Below are positions 35,252 through 44,825 of a DNA stretch of 64,000 nucleotides, one piece after another (within the stretch, counting starts at the first letter, position 1; every line of letters starts with the position of its first letter). Made by a program: the position numbers and the translations under genes. Below the pieces are notes generated by a model. It searched no databases. It had not been told where the DNA came from and was given only the letters and a program-made list of their open reading frames with translations. This stretch comes from Pontibacter litorisediminis (GTDB lineage: Bacteria > Bacteroidota > Bacteroidia > Cytophagales > Hymenobacteraceae): positions 62,001-126,000 of the forward strand of contig NZ_JARDUA010000001.1 in the NCBI RefSeq assembly GCF_029360645.1, read 5' to 3'.

Positions 35252-36565
35252 ATGAATACGAACAAGTTGACTAGTGCCGTGCTGGGAGGAGTGCTGCTGT
35301 TTGGAGCTACAGCGTGTGGCGAGATGAGCAGTGAGATAAGCGAGCTATGGAACAGGGTGGAGGTGCCGGAAGGCGTAAAGACGCAGTTTGCATCCCTTTA
35401 CCCTGACGTGAAGAATCCGGATTGGGATGAGGAGGATGCAGGCTTTGAGGCTGAGTTTGAGCTGGGAGGCCGTGAGCGCTCCGTGCTGTTCAGCCCGTCG
35501 GGGCAGCTGCTGCAGGTAGAGGAGGAGATTGCCGCCAACAGCCTGCCTCCGCAGGTGCTGGCGTACATGCAGCAGTATTTCGACAAGTATACCGTGGACG
35601 AGTCGAGCCTGGTAAAAGAAGGCGGAACAACACGCTATGTGGTGGAGCTGGAGCACCGAAACCAGGAGGTGGAGCTGACCTTTGACCAAAGCGGCAACCT
35701 AATAGAGCAAACAGGTGGTGGCACAGCTCCTGCCGCCGCTGCAGACGTGCAGGAGGCTTCGCTTATACATGCCATAGGGGGTTCTGACGCCAACGCCAAC
35801 GCTTTTGCAAAACCAGAGGCCTCTTGGGAGCTGCCGGCTGAGTTACGGGAGGTTTCCGGCATAGCACTGCTGCCAGGTGAGCGTATGGCTTGCGTGCAGG
35901 ATGAGAAAGGCATTATCTTCATCTACAACCTGGAGTCGCAGAAACTGGAGGAGCAGTACCCATTTGGTGGCCCAGGCGATTATGAGGGCCTGGCTGTTGA
36001 CGGCAGCACGGCCTACGTGTTGCGCAGCGACGGCACCGTGTTTGAAGTACGTGACTTTATGAGCCAGAAGCCGCAGGTAAGGCAATTTAAATCGGTGCTT
36101 GCCGGCAGCCAAAACACCGAAGGGTTGGCGCTGGACAAGGCCAATAACCGCCTGCTGCTCGCCTGCAAAGGCCACGACAAGGCACTGGGCCAGAACAAGG
36201 GCATCTACGAGATCAGCCTGGAGAACGGTAAAATGAACCCTGATCCCGTCATAACTATCCCATTGGCGCAGGAACCTTTGCAGGCCTCATCCGGCAAAAG
36301 CAAAAAGGACGGGTACGACGTGCTTCAACCTTCCTCGCTAGAGATACACCCACAGACAGGGGTGTATTACATGCTCGATGCCGTGAACAACCGTATCATG
36401 GTCTTAAAGGAAAACGGCTCGATCAGCAGTGTGGTACCGCTTGATAAGAAGGCGTTGCGACAGGCAGAGGGCCTTGCCTTCGCTGATAACGGGGATGCAT
36501 ACATCGCCAGCGAAGGAAGCAAGAAAGGCAAAGCTGTCATCCTGAAGTATAAGACTGCGCTATAA
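35252..36565 (+). CDS. Lipoprotein with PepSY-like and SdiA-regulated (beta-propeller) domains
   Basis: A 437-aa exported protein. Residues 1-22 are a lipoprotein signal peptide ending FGATAC, so Cys would be lipidated. Residues about 30-150 resemble two Bacteroidota PepSY-like (DUF2874) repeats (FASLYPDVKNPDWDEEDAGFEAEF). After a Pro/Ala-rich linker, residues about 190-437 resemble the SdiA-regulated/phytase-like beta-propeller (SGIALLPGERMACVQDEKGIIFIYN, NTEGLALDKANNRLLLACKG). The gene follows the two-component system by 84 nt. Regulator-kinase-PepSY units are common in the phylum, and the kinase may control it. ATG 35252 is preferred over the TTG at 35243. Confidence 0.8.
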   Translation: MNTNKLTSAVLGGVLLFGATACGEMSSEISELWNRVEVPEGVKTQFASLYPDVKNPDWDEEDAGFEAEFELGGRERSVLFSPSGQLLQVEEEIAANSLPPQVLAYMQQYFDKYTVDESSLVKEGGTTRYVVELEHRNQEVELTFDQSGNLIEQTGGGTAPAAAADVQEASLIHAIGGSDANANAFAKPEASWELPAELREVSGIALLPGERMACVQDEKGIIFIYNLESQKLEEQYPFGGPGDYEGLAVDGSTAYVLRSDGTVFEVRDFMSQKPQVRQFKSVLAGSQNTEGLALDKANNRLLLACKGHDKALGQNKGIYEISLENGKMNPDPVITIPLAQEPLQASSGKSKKDGYDVLQPSSLEIHPQTGVYYMLDAVNNRIMVLKENGSISSVVPLDKKALRQAEGLAFADNGDAYIASEGSKKGKAVILKYKTAL

Positions 36566-36587
36566 GTATAAATTTCCCTTCTAAAGC

Positions 36588-36626
36588 AAACGGGCAGCGG
36601 CCATCAAGGCGCTGCCCGTTTTTATT
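36588..36626. terminator. Bidirectional terminator
   Basis: AAACGGGCAGCG (36588-36599) pairs with CGCTGCCCGTTT (36610-36621) between convergent genes; TTATT follows on the plus strand. Confidence 0.88.
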
Positions 36627-36643
36627 GAGTTGCATGGAGGCCA

Positions 36644-37720
36644 CTAGACGGCCTGTTCTTCTTTCTCTTGTTGCTCGTGCACCACAAACATCGTGCGGGT
36701 CGGGTAAGCGAACTCAATCCCACGCTTCTGGAACTCCCTGAAGATGCCCAGGTTGATGCGTTGGTGAATGTCCATGTAGTCGTTGTAGTTAGAGGACAGC
36801 ACGTAGTATACCGTCTCAAAGTCGAGGCTGGAGTCGCCGTAAGACACAAAGTGGGCACGGTCGAAGCGAACCATGTCCTGTGCCTCCACAATCTGGCGCA
36901 GTAACTCCGGGATGCTCTCCAGGTGCTCGTAGCTTGTCTGGTAAATAACACCAAGCTTAAACACCACGCGGCGCTGCTGCATCTGCTTGTAGTTGTGGAT
37001 GCGGGAGTTGGTCAGGTCGGAGTTGGCGAATACCAGCTGCTCGCCTGAGAGGCTCTTGATACGCGTTGTCTTCACACCCACCTTATCCACCACACCGGAC
37101 TTATCATCGATCACTATAAAGTCTCCTACCTCAAAGGGGCGGTCGAAGAAAATAACGAAGTAGTTGAAAAGGTCACCGAGTATGTTTTGGGCTGCCAGCG
37201 CCACGGCAATACCTCCAATACCCAGGCCGGCAACCACCGTGGTGACGTCATAGCCCAGGTTATCCAAAAGGGTAAGCAGTCCCAGGCCCCAGATAATGAT
37301 GTTTACGACCAGGATCACGCCGCCTAACTGCTTCACTTTCTCTTCACCGTTATCCTGCCGGCCAATGTAGGAGCGCAGCAGCAACAGGATGGTGGAGGCG
37401 ATGATGCGGATAGCCAGAAACGTGATGGCCACGGTAACGGCCACCTGAATGATTTTGTTGAACCGCACCGGGAGCGCCAGGTAGTCCAGGCCAGCGTAGA
37501 ACAAGGCAATGTAGAGGGCCGGCACTCCAAAGCGGTCTATGCTCTCTATCAGGTGGTTGTCAAAGTTGGACTTTGTCTTCTGTGTGAGCTTGGCAATACG
37601 GGTAAGGACACGTTTTTTAAAGATACCGATCAGCAGGATACCAAGCAGCACAAAGCCTAGCGCGATAAGGTACGTTTGGATGGAGTTGTGGAAGTATACT
37701 CTCTCAAGAAAGTCAGTCAT
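36644..37720 (-). CDS. MscS-family mechanosensitive channel
   Basis: A 358-aa inner-membrane channel that opens under membrane tension to release solutes during osmotic downshock. Four hydrophobic segments are followed by the pore-lining TM3 motif VVAGLGIGGIAVALAAQNILGDL, where Gly/Ala packing is characteristic, then the beta domain FFDRPFEVGDFIVID and an alpha/beta cytoplasmic cage domain. The C-terminus is acidic and polar. It is a single gene with an AAGTATA copy just inside its start. Gating properties cannot be predicted. Confidence 0.92.
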   Translation of the reverse strand: MTDFLERVYFHNSIQTYLIALGFVLLGILLIGIFKKRVLTRIAKLTQKTKSNFDNHLIESIDRFGVPALYIALFYAGLDYLALPVRFNKIIQVAVTVAITFLAIRIIASTILLLLRSYIGRQDNGEEKVKQLGGVILVVNIIIWGLGLLTLLDNLGYDVTTVVAGLGIGGIAVALAAQNILGDLFNYFVIFFDRPFEVGDFIVIDDKSGVVDKVGVKTTRIKSLSGEQLVFANSDLTNSRIHNYKQMQQRRVVFKLGVIYQTSYEHLESIPELLRQIVEAQDMVRFDRAHFVSYGDSSLDFETVYYVLSSNYNDYMDIHQRINLGIFREFQKRGIEFAYPTRTMFVVHEQQEKEEQAV

Positions 37721-37842
37721 GTGGTAGTAATTGTGGTTCTGGCCAAGATTTATACTTTAGCCGATGTTGCTTAAAAAGCAAGTATAAAAAAACAGCACCC
37801 GGGATGCAAACCGGATGCCGTTCAGAAATGTTTCAGCCAGTG

Positions 37843-39696
37843 TCACTGCAGCTCCAGCACTAACGGGGCCTTGCTAGGCAGCGCGACCTTTGGCTGGCTC
37901 AGAATATAAGTTTTCCCTGATAGCACGTCAACCCCTGTTGCTACTCCTTTTAACTGCGGCGCAAACTTCTCCAGCTCCAGCTCATACGGCTCTTCGTTCT
38001 TATTCAGGATCACCATGACTTTTTTGCCGGGCACTTCACGGAAGTACACGTACACGCCTTTATAGGGAGCGTAGTGTATTAATTTCCCTTTGTGCACCAC
38101 CTCGGCACCTTGGCGCCAGCGCAGCAGCTTTTTCATGAACTGCTGCATCTGCACCTGTTGCTCTGTGAGGCCCTCGCCGGTAAAGGCATTCGTTTTGTCA
38201 GCGGGCCACCCTCCCGGAAAGTCAGTGCGGATAATGCCATGGTCGCCTTTTGCCTCGTTGTGCATCAGGATCTCCGTGCCATAGTAAAGTTGTGGGATGC
38301 CTCGCGTGGTCAGGAGGAAGGTCAGGGCTAGTTTTGTCAGATCCGCGTCCTGGTTCATTTGGGTGTAGATGCGGTCCATGTCATGGTTGTCCGGGAACAC
38401 CACCAGGTTTTGCGGGTCGGCGTAGAGGAAATCTGTGGCCAGCACCTGGTATAGGTGCAGCCAGCCGGTGTCCCAGCCACGCTCCTCGTCGCGCAGGGCA
38501 GTGGCCAGGGCGGCCTGCACCGGGAAGTCCATAAGGCTGGGCAGGTAAGATACATAGCCATTGGGATTGTGCTTGCCGCGTTGCCAGTACGCTACAATAG
38601 CCGGGTTGAGAGACCACTCTTCGCCCACGATGTTAAAGTTCGGGTACTCTTCCATTACGCGGCGGGTCCAATTACTCATAAAGCCTGGGTCAGGATAGGA
38701 GTAGGTATCCATGCGGATGCCGCCTAGGTCAGCATACTCAATCCACCAGAGCGAGTTTTGGATCAGATAGGTAGCCAGTAACTTGTTTTTCTGGTTCAGG
38801 TCTGGCATCGACTCCACAAACCAGCCGTCGGTGTGCAGGTTGCGATCATAAGCCGAGGCGTAGGGGTCCTGTAAGGCTTCGCGGCGGTGGTTAGTGGTTT
38901 TATGGTTTGCCTGCTGGTTCAGCCAATCTTCCGTCGGCAGGTCGTTCATCCACCAATGCTCCGAGCCGATGTGGTTCAGGACCATGTCCATCACCAGCTT
39001 TATACCACGCTGCCTGGCCTCCTTTGAGAGCTGCAGGTAGGTCGCGTTGGAGCCGAAGCGAGGGTCCACTTTATAGTAGTCGGTGGTGGAGTAGCCGTGG
39101 TAGGAGGTTCTTTTTTGGTTGTTCTCCAGTACCGGGTTTACCCACAGGGCTGTAAAACCCATGTCTTTGATGTAGTCTAGGTTCTGAATAATGCCCGCGA
39201 TATCGCCTCCGTGGCGGCCGCTCTTGTCAGACCGGTTCAGCCCTTCGGTCATGCCTTTTACCTCATCGTTTTTAGGGTCACCGTTGGCAAAGCGGTCGGG
39301 CGTAATCAGGTAAAGCACATCGGCCGTTGTAAAGCTTTGCCGCTGGGCCGCGTTTGCCTCCCGCTGCTTCAGCTCGTAGGTGTAGCGATGCACGGTTTTG
39401 TTGCCCTGCTTCAGCTGCAGCGTAAACTGGCCGGGCTTTGCATTGGTAAGGTCGAGGTTGATGAAAAGGTAGTTAGGGCTCTTTACCTTGATGACATCTT
39501 TAAGCGCTACCCCGTCGTGCTTTACTACAGGGGTGAGGGTGCTGATGTTATCCCCATGCAGCATCAGCTGCAGGCCAGGGTCTTTCATGGCTGCCCACCA
39601 GAAGGCCGGCTCCACCCGCAGCTTTTGCTGGGCAAAGGTTGGAAGCTGCCAGATGATGAGGAGCAGCGTAAGGATAGATAATTTCTTTTGGAGCAT
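37843..39696 (-). CDS. Exported GH13 alpha-amylase-family enzyme (neopullulanase/cyclomaltodextrinase type, SusA-like)
   Basis: A 617-aa secreted or periplasmic glycosidase with a signal peptide (about 1-22, ending TFAQ), an N-terminal beta domain of the cyclomaltodextrinase type (about 25-112), a TIM barrel and a C-terminal beta domain. The catalytic residues are Asp330 in GIRMDTYS, Glu359 in NIVGEEWSL and Asp439 in PDNHDMDR. It likely breaks down malto-oligosaccharides or cyclodextrins in the periplasm, delivering substrates for the cytoplasmic GH13 and GH15 enzymes in this window. No SusC/SusD pair is adjacent. Confidence 0.92.
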   Translation of the reverse strand: MLQKKLSILTLLLIIWQLPTFAQQKLRVEPAFWWAAMKDPGLQLMLHGDNISTLTPVVKHDGVALKDVIKVKSPNYLFINLDLTNAKPGQFTLQLKQGNKTVHRYTYELKQREANAAQRQSFTTADVLYLITPDRFANGDPKNDEVKGMTEGLNRSDKSGRHGGDIAGIIQNLDYIKDMGFTALWVNPVLENNQKRTSYHGYSTTDYYKVDPRFGSNATYLQLSKEARQRGIKLVMDMVLNHIGSEHWWMNDLPTEDWLNQQANHKTTNHRREALQDPYASAYDRNLHTDGWFVESMPDLNQKNKLLATYLIQNSLWWIEYADLGGIRMDTYSYPDPGFMSNWTRRVMEEYPNFNIVGEEWSLNPAIVAYWQRGKHNPNGYVSYLPSLMDFPVQAALATALRDEERGWDTGWLHLYQVLATDFLYADPQNLVVFPDNHDMDRIYTQMNQDADLTKLALTFLLTTRGIPQLYYGTEILMHNEAKGDHGIIRTDFPGGWPADKTNAFTGEGLTEQQVQMQQFMKKLLRWRQGAEVVHKGKLIHYAPYKGVYVYFREVPGKKVMVILNKNEEPYELELEKFAPQLKGVATGVDVLSGKTYILSQPKVALPSKAPLVLELQ

Positions 39697-39805
39697 AAAA
39701 TAGTGTTTGAGGCCAGCGAATGGATGAGGAGCGAGGTCCCCATTTATTTAAAATAGCCGTGTTCGCTGCAGACTATCCCTCCTGCGCTCCTTATTTTGAA
39801 TCAAA

Positions 39806-39855
39806 GGCACTAAAGAAACGGGCCGCCGCATACGACAGCCCGTTTCTTTAGTGCC
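39806..39855 (-). terminator. Terminator of the DUF4920 gene
   Basis: A perfect 18-bp stem (39806-39823 with 39838-39855) with a 14-nt loop; the minus strand then reads TTTGATTC. Confidence 0.75.
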
Positions 39856-39871
39856 AACGGGCTTGGCGTCT

Positions 39872-40372
39872 TTACTTTAGAAGAACACCGTCCGCTACGA
39901 ACCTCAGTTCTTCGCGGGGTGTCGTGATAGCTGCAACCTCTTCTGCGGACTTTCCTGCATCCTCTGCAAAGTGGCGGAGGTCTTCTACAGAGACAACTTC
40001 ACGCTTGGCGGTGCCGGTGAACACTACCTGGCGGCCCTCCAGGTTCTCCGTCGGCACGAAAAAGCCGTAGTCGCGAAAGGTTACTTTCATGTGTGTGTCG
40101 TCATCCAGCTTCACATCCATCCAACAACCTTTCTTCTGGCAGCTCTCCTTTATCTCCGCCGCCACAGTTGCCTGAAGAGAATCTTTTCCGGCTATGGCTG
40201 TGGTTAGCTCAGAGGCCGGAATCACATGTTCTTCGGTAAAGGCAGCTCCGTAGGCAGAACCTGCGCCCGGTGCGGTAGTTTCGGTGCCAGTCCCGTTTGT
40301 GGCAGAAGACTTGGTTTGGTCACAGCCGAAGGCGGCAACAGCCAGCAATAGCAGGATAGAGGCATTTTTCAT
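39872..40372 (-). CDS. DUF4920-type lipoprotein
   Basis: A 166-aa exported lipoprotein. The signal peptide ends AFGC (Cys17 in my count), followed by a Thr/Ser/Gly linker and a beta-rich domain. The motif ESCQKKGCWMDV holds a CxxxxxC pair typical of the DUF4920 family and may bind a metal or form a disulfide. GFFVPTENLEGRQVVFTGTAK fits an OB-like fold. The frame is open from 40441, but the ATG at 40372 (MKNASILLLL) starts the signal peptide. Function is unknown. Confidence 0.82.
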   Translation of the reverse strand: MKNASILLLLAVAAFGCDQTKSSATNGTGTETTAPGAGSAYGAAFTEEHVIPASELTTAIAGKDSLQATVAAEIKESCQKKGCWMDVKLDDDTHMKVTFRDYGFFVPTENLEGRQVVFTGTAKREVVSVEDLRHFAEDAGKSAEEVAAITTPREELRFVADGVLLK

Positions 40373-40553
40373 TGAATTGCATTTAGGTGATGGATACACA
40401 AAAATAACGTTTCCACCCATACGCGCAAGACTTATGAGCACGTATCAGCTGCAAAAAGCGGCCTGACCGCCGCATGTTGATGCAAGAGGTAGCTACTACA
40501 CCTGATAGTTTATAGTATACTACATAAGTGGCATTAAGATAGAGGCATATGGA

Positions 40554-41132
40554 TTACCTGCTGGTTAGGTTTATCCATCGGGCACGATCGATCGTAATGA
40601 TTAGCCGGCCCGTAAGCAGGGGGAGGTATGCTACCGGCAGCGATGCCTGAAAGTCTTCCAGTCGCAGGTCGAGGGTAGTGGAAAAGTAGAGCGAGCTGCT
40701 CTCCGGCGCAAAGCTAACAGGCGCCTCCAGATCCCTGGTCACATTTTGTAGCCGGACGCTCGTACGGCGCTCCAGCGTTTCCGGGCTAAGGTTACCCGCG
40801 TTAATCTGCTGAACTGGGGCTGCCATGGTAATGAGCAGCTGCGGGTACTTGGCCCCAAAGAGCACCTCATAGGCCATGTTCTGTGGCACCGAGTCCTGGA
40901 CCGGCAGAAGGGTTTCTACAGGCAGAATACATTCAAGTTGCTGTGTTTCCTTGTTGTAGCGCACCAGCATCTGGTCCGACACGAACTCATAGCGGCCGGC
41001 GGGCCCATCCAGCGCGAGCAGTACACGGTTGCTGCCGGTGTAGGGCGCGCGGTTACGTTGGGCTAGAGTGCCTGTAGCTGACAGCAGCGTGAGCAGTAAC
41101 AAAAGGTATAGCAGGTGTAGTTTTTTCTTCAT
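40554..41132 (-). CDS. Secreted YceI-like protein
   Basis: A 192-aa protein with a clear signal peptide (about 1-24, ending GTLAQ). The remainder is beta-rich, with features that recall the YceI lipocalin-like fold: an early hydrophobic strand, FVSDQMLVRYNKETQQLECILP and a late segment LEDFQASLPV. YceI proteins bind polyisoprenoids or other lipids in the periplasm; the resemblance here is weak and I could be wrong. No neighbour on the same strand suggests a role. Confidence 0.65.
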   Translation of the reverse strand: MKKKLHLLYLLLLLTLLSATGTLAQRNRAPYTGSNRVLLALDGPAGRYEFVSDQMLVRYNKETQQLECILPVETLLPVQDSVPQNMAYEVLFGAKYPQLLITMAAPVQQINAGNLSPETLERRTSVRLQNVTRDLEAPVSFAPESSSLYFSTTLDLRLEDFQASLPVAYLPLLTGRLIITIDRARWINLTSR

Positions 41133-41397
41133 AACAGTGGTATGCAGGCATGAGACACCTCTTCTAACGCAAACGACCGGGCAATGGTGATGGCTTCCTG
41201 CTATACTTTTCTGGTAGAAAGCAGCACAACAAAAAGAAAGTGTGGTGGTTAATCTCTTATAGGGCTGTCCAGCATAAATTAAAGGGGCGTTTATAAAACT
41301 ATAAACAGGCTGTAAAAGTATAAAATACTACACGTATAGGGTGCAGCAGGTATTGAAGCAATGCCCGCTTTTAGGGCCCAGGATAACGGAGCAGAGG

Positions 41398-42024
41398 ATG
41401 AATCAAGATAAGAAGAACCAAGTAAACGCAAGGCAGCGGTCAGGCTTCAAGAGGATCGAGCGCATGCACCCAATACGGATGCTGCTGTACCTGAGTATGG
41501 TGGGCATCGGGGTGCTGTTCTTTGTGTTGGTGGTGGCGTTTGTCCGCACCGGCGGCTTCCCGGAGGGGCAGTTTGAGCTGCCCAGGTTCTTCAGCATCAG
41601 CACCATAATTCTTCTTTTCAGCAGCTACACTATCTCTAAGGTGCCACGCCTTTACAAGCACGAGAAGCTAAAGAAGATGGCGCGCTACCTGGCCGCTACT
41701 CTGGGTCTGGGCTTGTTGTTTATTGGTGCGCAGCTTATCGGCTGGAACGAAATGACGAAATCGGGAGTGCATTTTACCGGCAAATCCTCCGGCACTTATC
41801 TATACCTGATCTCTGCACTGCATATCCTACACCTGCTGGGCGGCATTATTTTCCTCTCGTTCATGGTGTTTAAAACGATTTATGTTAACAGCGACGCTGT
41901 GCGCAGCCTTGTCTTTATCCGGGACCCATTCCGGCGCCTGCAGCTCTCTATGCTTAACAGCTACTGGCATTTTCTGGATTTCCTGTGGCTTGGCTTATAC
42001 CTGGTGTTGCTGTTTATGGCTTAA
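41398..42024 (+). CDS. Haem-copper oxidase subunit III-like membrane protein
   Basis: A 208-aa membrane protein with five predicted helices after a basic N-terminus. LYLISALHILHLLGGIIFLSF and the C-terminal SYWHFLDFLWLGLYLVLLFM are close to conserved helices of cytochrome c oxidase subunit III. The earlier HPIRMLLYLSMVGIGVLF fits the start of the short bacterial form. The frame is open from a GTG at 41341, with ATG 41398 preferred. No other oxidase subunit gene is adjacent, so it is a stand-alone copy that may serve an oxidase encoded elsewhere or have another role. Confidence 0.8.
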   Translation: MNQDKKNQVNARQRSGFKRIERMHPIRMLLYLSMVGIGVLFFVLVVAFVRTGGFPEGQFELPRFFSISTIILLFSSYTISKVPRLYKHEKLKKMARYLAATLGLGLLFIGAQLIGWNEMTKSGVHFTGKSSGTYLYLISALHILHLLGGIIFLSFMVFKTIYVNSDAVRSLVFIRDPFRRLQLSMLNSYWHFLDFLWLGLYLVLLFMA

Positions 42025-42091
42025 TGCATTTGCTGTAAGCAGCTTATAGGATACAGTTATAAGTGATTGTTACACTTCGACCTTAAACAAA

Positions 42092-42136
42092 GCATGCCCC
42101 CACCAAAGTTTTCTTTATGGTGGGGGCATGCTTTTT
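42092..42136. terminator. Bidirectional terminator
   Basis: GCATGCCCCCACCA (42092-42105) pairs with TGGTGGGGGCATGC (42118-42131), followed by TTTTTC on the plus strand. It separates convergent genes. Confidence 0.88.
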
Positions 42137-42142
42137 CATTAG

Positions 42143-44698
42143 CTACCTTACTATCGTCACGCTTCCTTTGTAGGTGGTGGTGCCGTAGTCAATCACGTAG
42201 AAGTACACGCCGTCGTTTACCCCGTAGCCGTCCCACTTAAAAGCGCTATCGGTGCTGCGGAACACTTCACGGCCCCAGCGGTTGTACACCTTGATGCTGG
42301 TGAAGGTGGCGGTGCAGAACTCCGGTGGAAGGCCGGGTATGTGGAAGAAATCGTTCTTGCCGTCTCCGTTAGGGGTAAATATGTTTGCCGGCACGTAGTC
42401 CGCCACCTTGGGCGCCTCTACCCGAAACTCCATCGTCAGGCGCTGCGGCTTCGGGTCGCATGCATCCTCCTGCAGAACAAAGTTTACCCGGAGTACTTCC
42501 TGCTGTGCGGCCGGGCAGTTGGCCAACCAGGTGAACTTGCCTTTGGCCTCCCCAGGCCCGCCTGTGGCAGAGAACACCATGCCGTAATCGGCCAGGGCAA
42601 AGCCGTCTCCCTCCGCGGTAATGATCAGGTTGTCCCTGTCCAAGTCTAAGCCATCAAAGTTGGCCTCAAAGGCCTCGTTTAATTGCATGGCGAAGGCATA
42701 GGCGTTTTGGTCGGAGGTGAGGGTGGGGGCGTTGTTTGGTGCCCTGACGATAAACTCCAGCGTCAGCTCCTTGTCGGGAGAGGGGGCGCAGGCCTCCTCT
42801 GCCAAGTTAAATTTGACGCGAATGCTGTTCTCCTGGAAAGCCGTGCAGGTCGGGGTCCACGTGAACACGCCGTCGGCGGCCCCCGCACTGTTGGTGCTGC
42901 TGAACTGCATGCCAAGCTCTTCCAGCGTGTACCCTGCCGCACTTGCCGATAGCGAGAGCATGTCCAGGTCCACATCGCGCCCAAGCACATTGGCCGTAAA
43001 AGGTTGCCCTACCTCCAGCTCTATGGTGGTGGCGTTTTGGTCGGAGGCGATGGTCGGCTCATGGTTGTTGGAGACAGGGCGCACCTCGATCGTTTCTGTA
43101 CGGGTAACTTCCTTCTCGCAAACGATGCTTTTCACTATAAAGTCCAGCGTATAACTTTCCTGCTTCATGGTCTCGCAGTTGATGTCCCAGGTGAAGGGTG
43201 AGGTGACGCGGCCTGTGCCGTTCTTGTTCTCAAAGTTGATCTGTTGTGTGCCAATGTCGAAATTCTTCCCGACGGCAGATAAATACACCTCATCTTCGTC
43301 AGGGTCCAGGCCTATCACATCGAAGTTGAGTTGGTCGCCCTCACGCACCTCAAACACGCGCCTGTTCGTTGTGAGCGATACGGAAGGGGGAGCATCGGGC
43401 AGCGGATCGATCACGAAACTTACCCGCACGGTATCCTGCCGGGGCAGGCTGCAGCCGTCGTCCTTCACAATGAGGTCCAGTTGGTATACTTTTCCCTGTG
43501 TGTCGAAGCAGTCGTTAAAACACACAGTGGCGCTAAGGGTATCTTGCTTGCCGCTTTGGTTGATCATGCCGCGGGTGGAGCCGCTAAAGGTAAAGCTCGA
43601 GGCGGGGAAGTTCACTGGCCTGGCCCGTAGCTCCACGAACTCGCGCATGTCCGGGTCTGTAAAGTAGATGTTCAGGCAGCGCTCGGTGTCGGTGGGGCTG
43701 ATACGCAGCACCTGACCTTCTTCGTAGCGGCTTTTCTGCCCTTTTTTCTGCGCCAACACCTTTGGTGACTGGTTTCTGGGGCACTCCAGGACCAGCACCT
43801 GAAAGTCGCGGCGCACTTCGCCTATCTTCACTCCATCCCTGAACTCCTGCACCCGTATCCCAAAAACAAAAAGCCCTTTCTGCGACGGCTGCATGGTAAG
43901 CAGGCCTGTTTCCGCATCTATGTTAATAGGAGGGGAGCCCTGAATTTGGGTGTTGGTGCTGTAGCCCGCCTGCCATCGGATTGGCGGGTATGGGCCAGCG
44001 CTAGGATTGGTGATGTAGAACGGCGGGTAAGAGTTGATGTTATAGTATGCCGGCATGTTTGCTGAGGTATAGCCGTTAAGAGGCGTTACCATGTCATATA
44101 CCAGCGAGTCTCCGTCGGGGTCGGTGCCATTGAACTCAAAGTAGAAGAGCTCGTTTACGCAGGCGTAGTCGCTGAGGGGCGGGAACAGGATGGGAGACGA
44201 GTTCTCAAAAAGCTGCCCGCTCTTCACCACCGGTGGAAATTCCATGTAAAATACCTGCGCGGCATCTTCTGGACGGATAATGTTGTTGATGGTGCGGTTC
44301 CGGCAGCAGCGCTCCCAGGTGATATAGTATCCCGCTGGCTCAAAGTAAGTGGTAGGGTTCAGGTAGATGTTCGAGGAGTAGATGATCTTGTCCGTCACCA
44401 ACTCGCCCACCGTGCAGTCAATATTGGTATAGGGTACCCGTGTGGAGTTGCTCAGGTCCAGTGTGACACGGCCAATGTTCCTGTTGGTGGCCTTGCTGAA
44501 GATGTTTACCGAAATATATGGATCCCGCGCCCCAATGCTGCCATTGACCACGTCGAAGTACAGGTTCAGGGATAGTTTATAGTTATACCCGCTGATGTGC
44601 TGCATTTCAAACTCACCGCCTACGATATGGGTGGCGCGGGCGGGGTAAAGCGCGGTACACAACAAGAAGACTAAGAGGAGGAGTAGACGTTGCTGCAT
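42143..44698 (-). CDS. Large secreted protein with Ig/cadherin-like repeats and a T9SS type-B sorting domain
   Basis: An 851-aa cell-surface or secreted protein. A signal peptide (about 1-22) precedes THIVGGEFEMQHISGYNYKLSLNLYF, a domain typical of Bacteroidota gliding-associated proteins. The middle holds at least three similar modules, beginning near SVSLTTNRRVFEVREGDQL, TIASDQNATTIELEVGQPF and TLTSDQNAYAFAMQLNEAF. The C-terminal about 90 residues, NIFTPNGDGKNDFF through VYNRWGREVFRS to KGSVTIVR, form the CHU_C/type-B domain that directs export by the type IX system. Its ligand is unknown; adhesion or gliding is likely from family behaviour. Confidence 0.9.
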   Translation of the reverse strand: MQQRLLLLLVFLLCTALYPARATHIVGGEFEMQHISGYNYKLSLNLYFDVVNGSIGARDPYISVNIFSKATNRNIGRVTLDLSNSTRVPYTNIDCTVGELVTDKIIYSSNIYLNPTTYFEPAGYYITWERCCRNRTINNIIRPEDAAQVFYMEFPPVVKSGQLFENSSPILFPPLSDYACVNELFYFEFNGTDPDGDSLVYDMVTPLNGYTSANMPAYYNINSYPPFYITNPSAGPYPPIRWQAGYSTNTQIQGSPPINIDAETGLLTMQPSQKGLFVFGIRVQEFRDGVKIGEVRRDFQVLVLECPRNQSPKVLAQKKGQKSRYEEGQVLRISPTDTERCLNIYFTDPDMREFVELRARPVNFPASSFTFSGSTRGMINQSGKQDTLSATVCFNDCFDTQGKVYQLDLIVKDDGCSLPRQDTVRVSFVIDPLPDAPPSVSLTTNRRVFEVREGDQLNFDVIGLDPDEDEVYLSAVGKNFDIGTQQINFENKNGTGRVTSPFTWDINCETMKQESYTLDFIVKSIVCEKEVTRTETIEVRPVSNNHEPTIASDQNATTIELEVGQPFTANVLGRDVDLDMLSLSASAAGYTLEELGMQFSSTNSAGAADGVFTWTPTCTAFQENSIRVKFNLAEEACAPSPDKELTLEFIVRAPNNAPTLTSDQNAYAFAMQLNEAFEANFDGLDLDRDNLIITAEGDGFALADYGMVFSATGGPGEAKGKFTWLANCPAAQQEVLRVNFVLQEDACDPKPQRLTMEFRVEAPKVADYVPANIFTPNGDGKNDFFHIPGLPPEFCTATFTSIKVYNRWGREVFRSTDSAFKWDGYGVNDGVYFYVIDYGTTTYKGSVTIVR

Positions 44699-44825
44699 AG
44701 GCTTAGACAGAGCAGGTATGTGGAATGGTTACGAATTAAATATAACATTTAATATCGAAAGTTTATACCCTATCTAAGAAGATTATACTTGGCGGAACTG
44801 GCTGCTGTTGCCATGCCGGGCAGAT

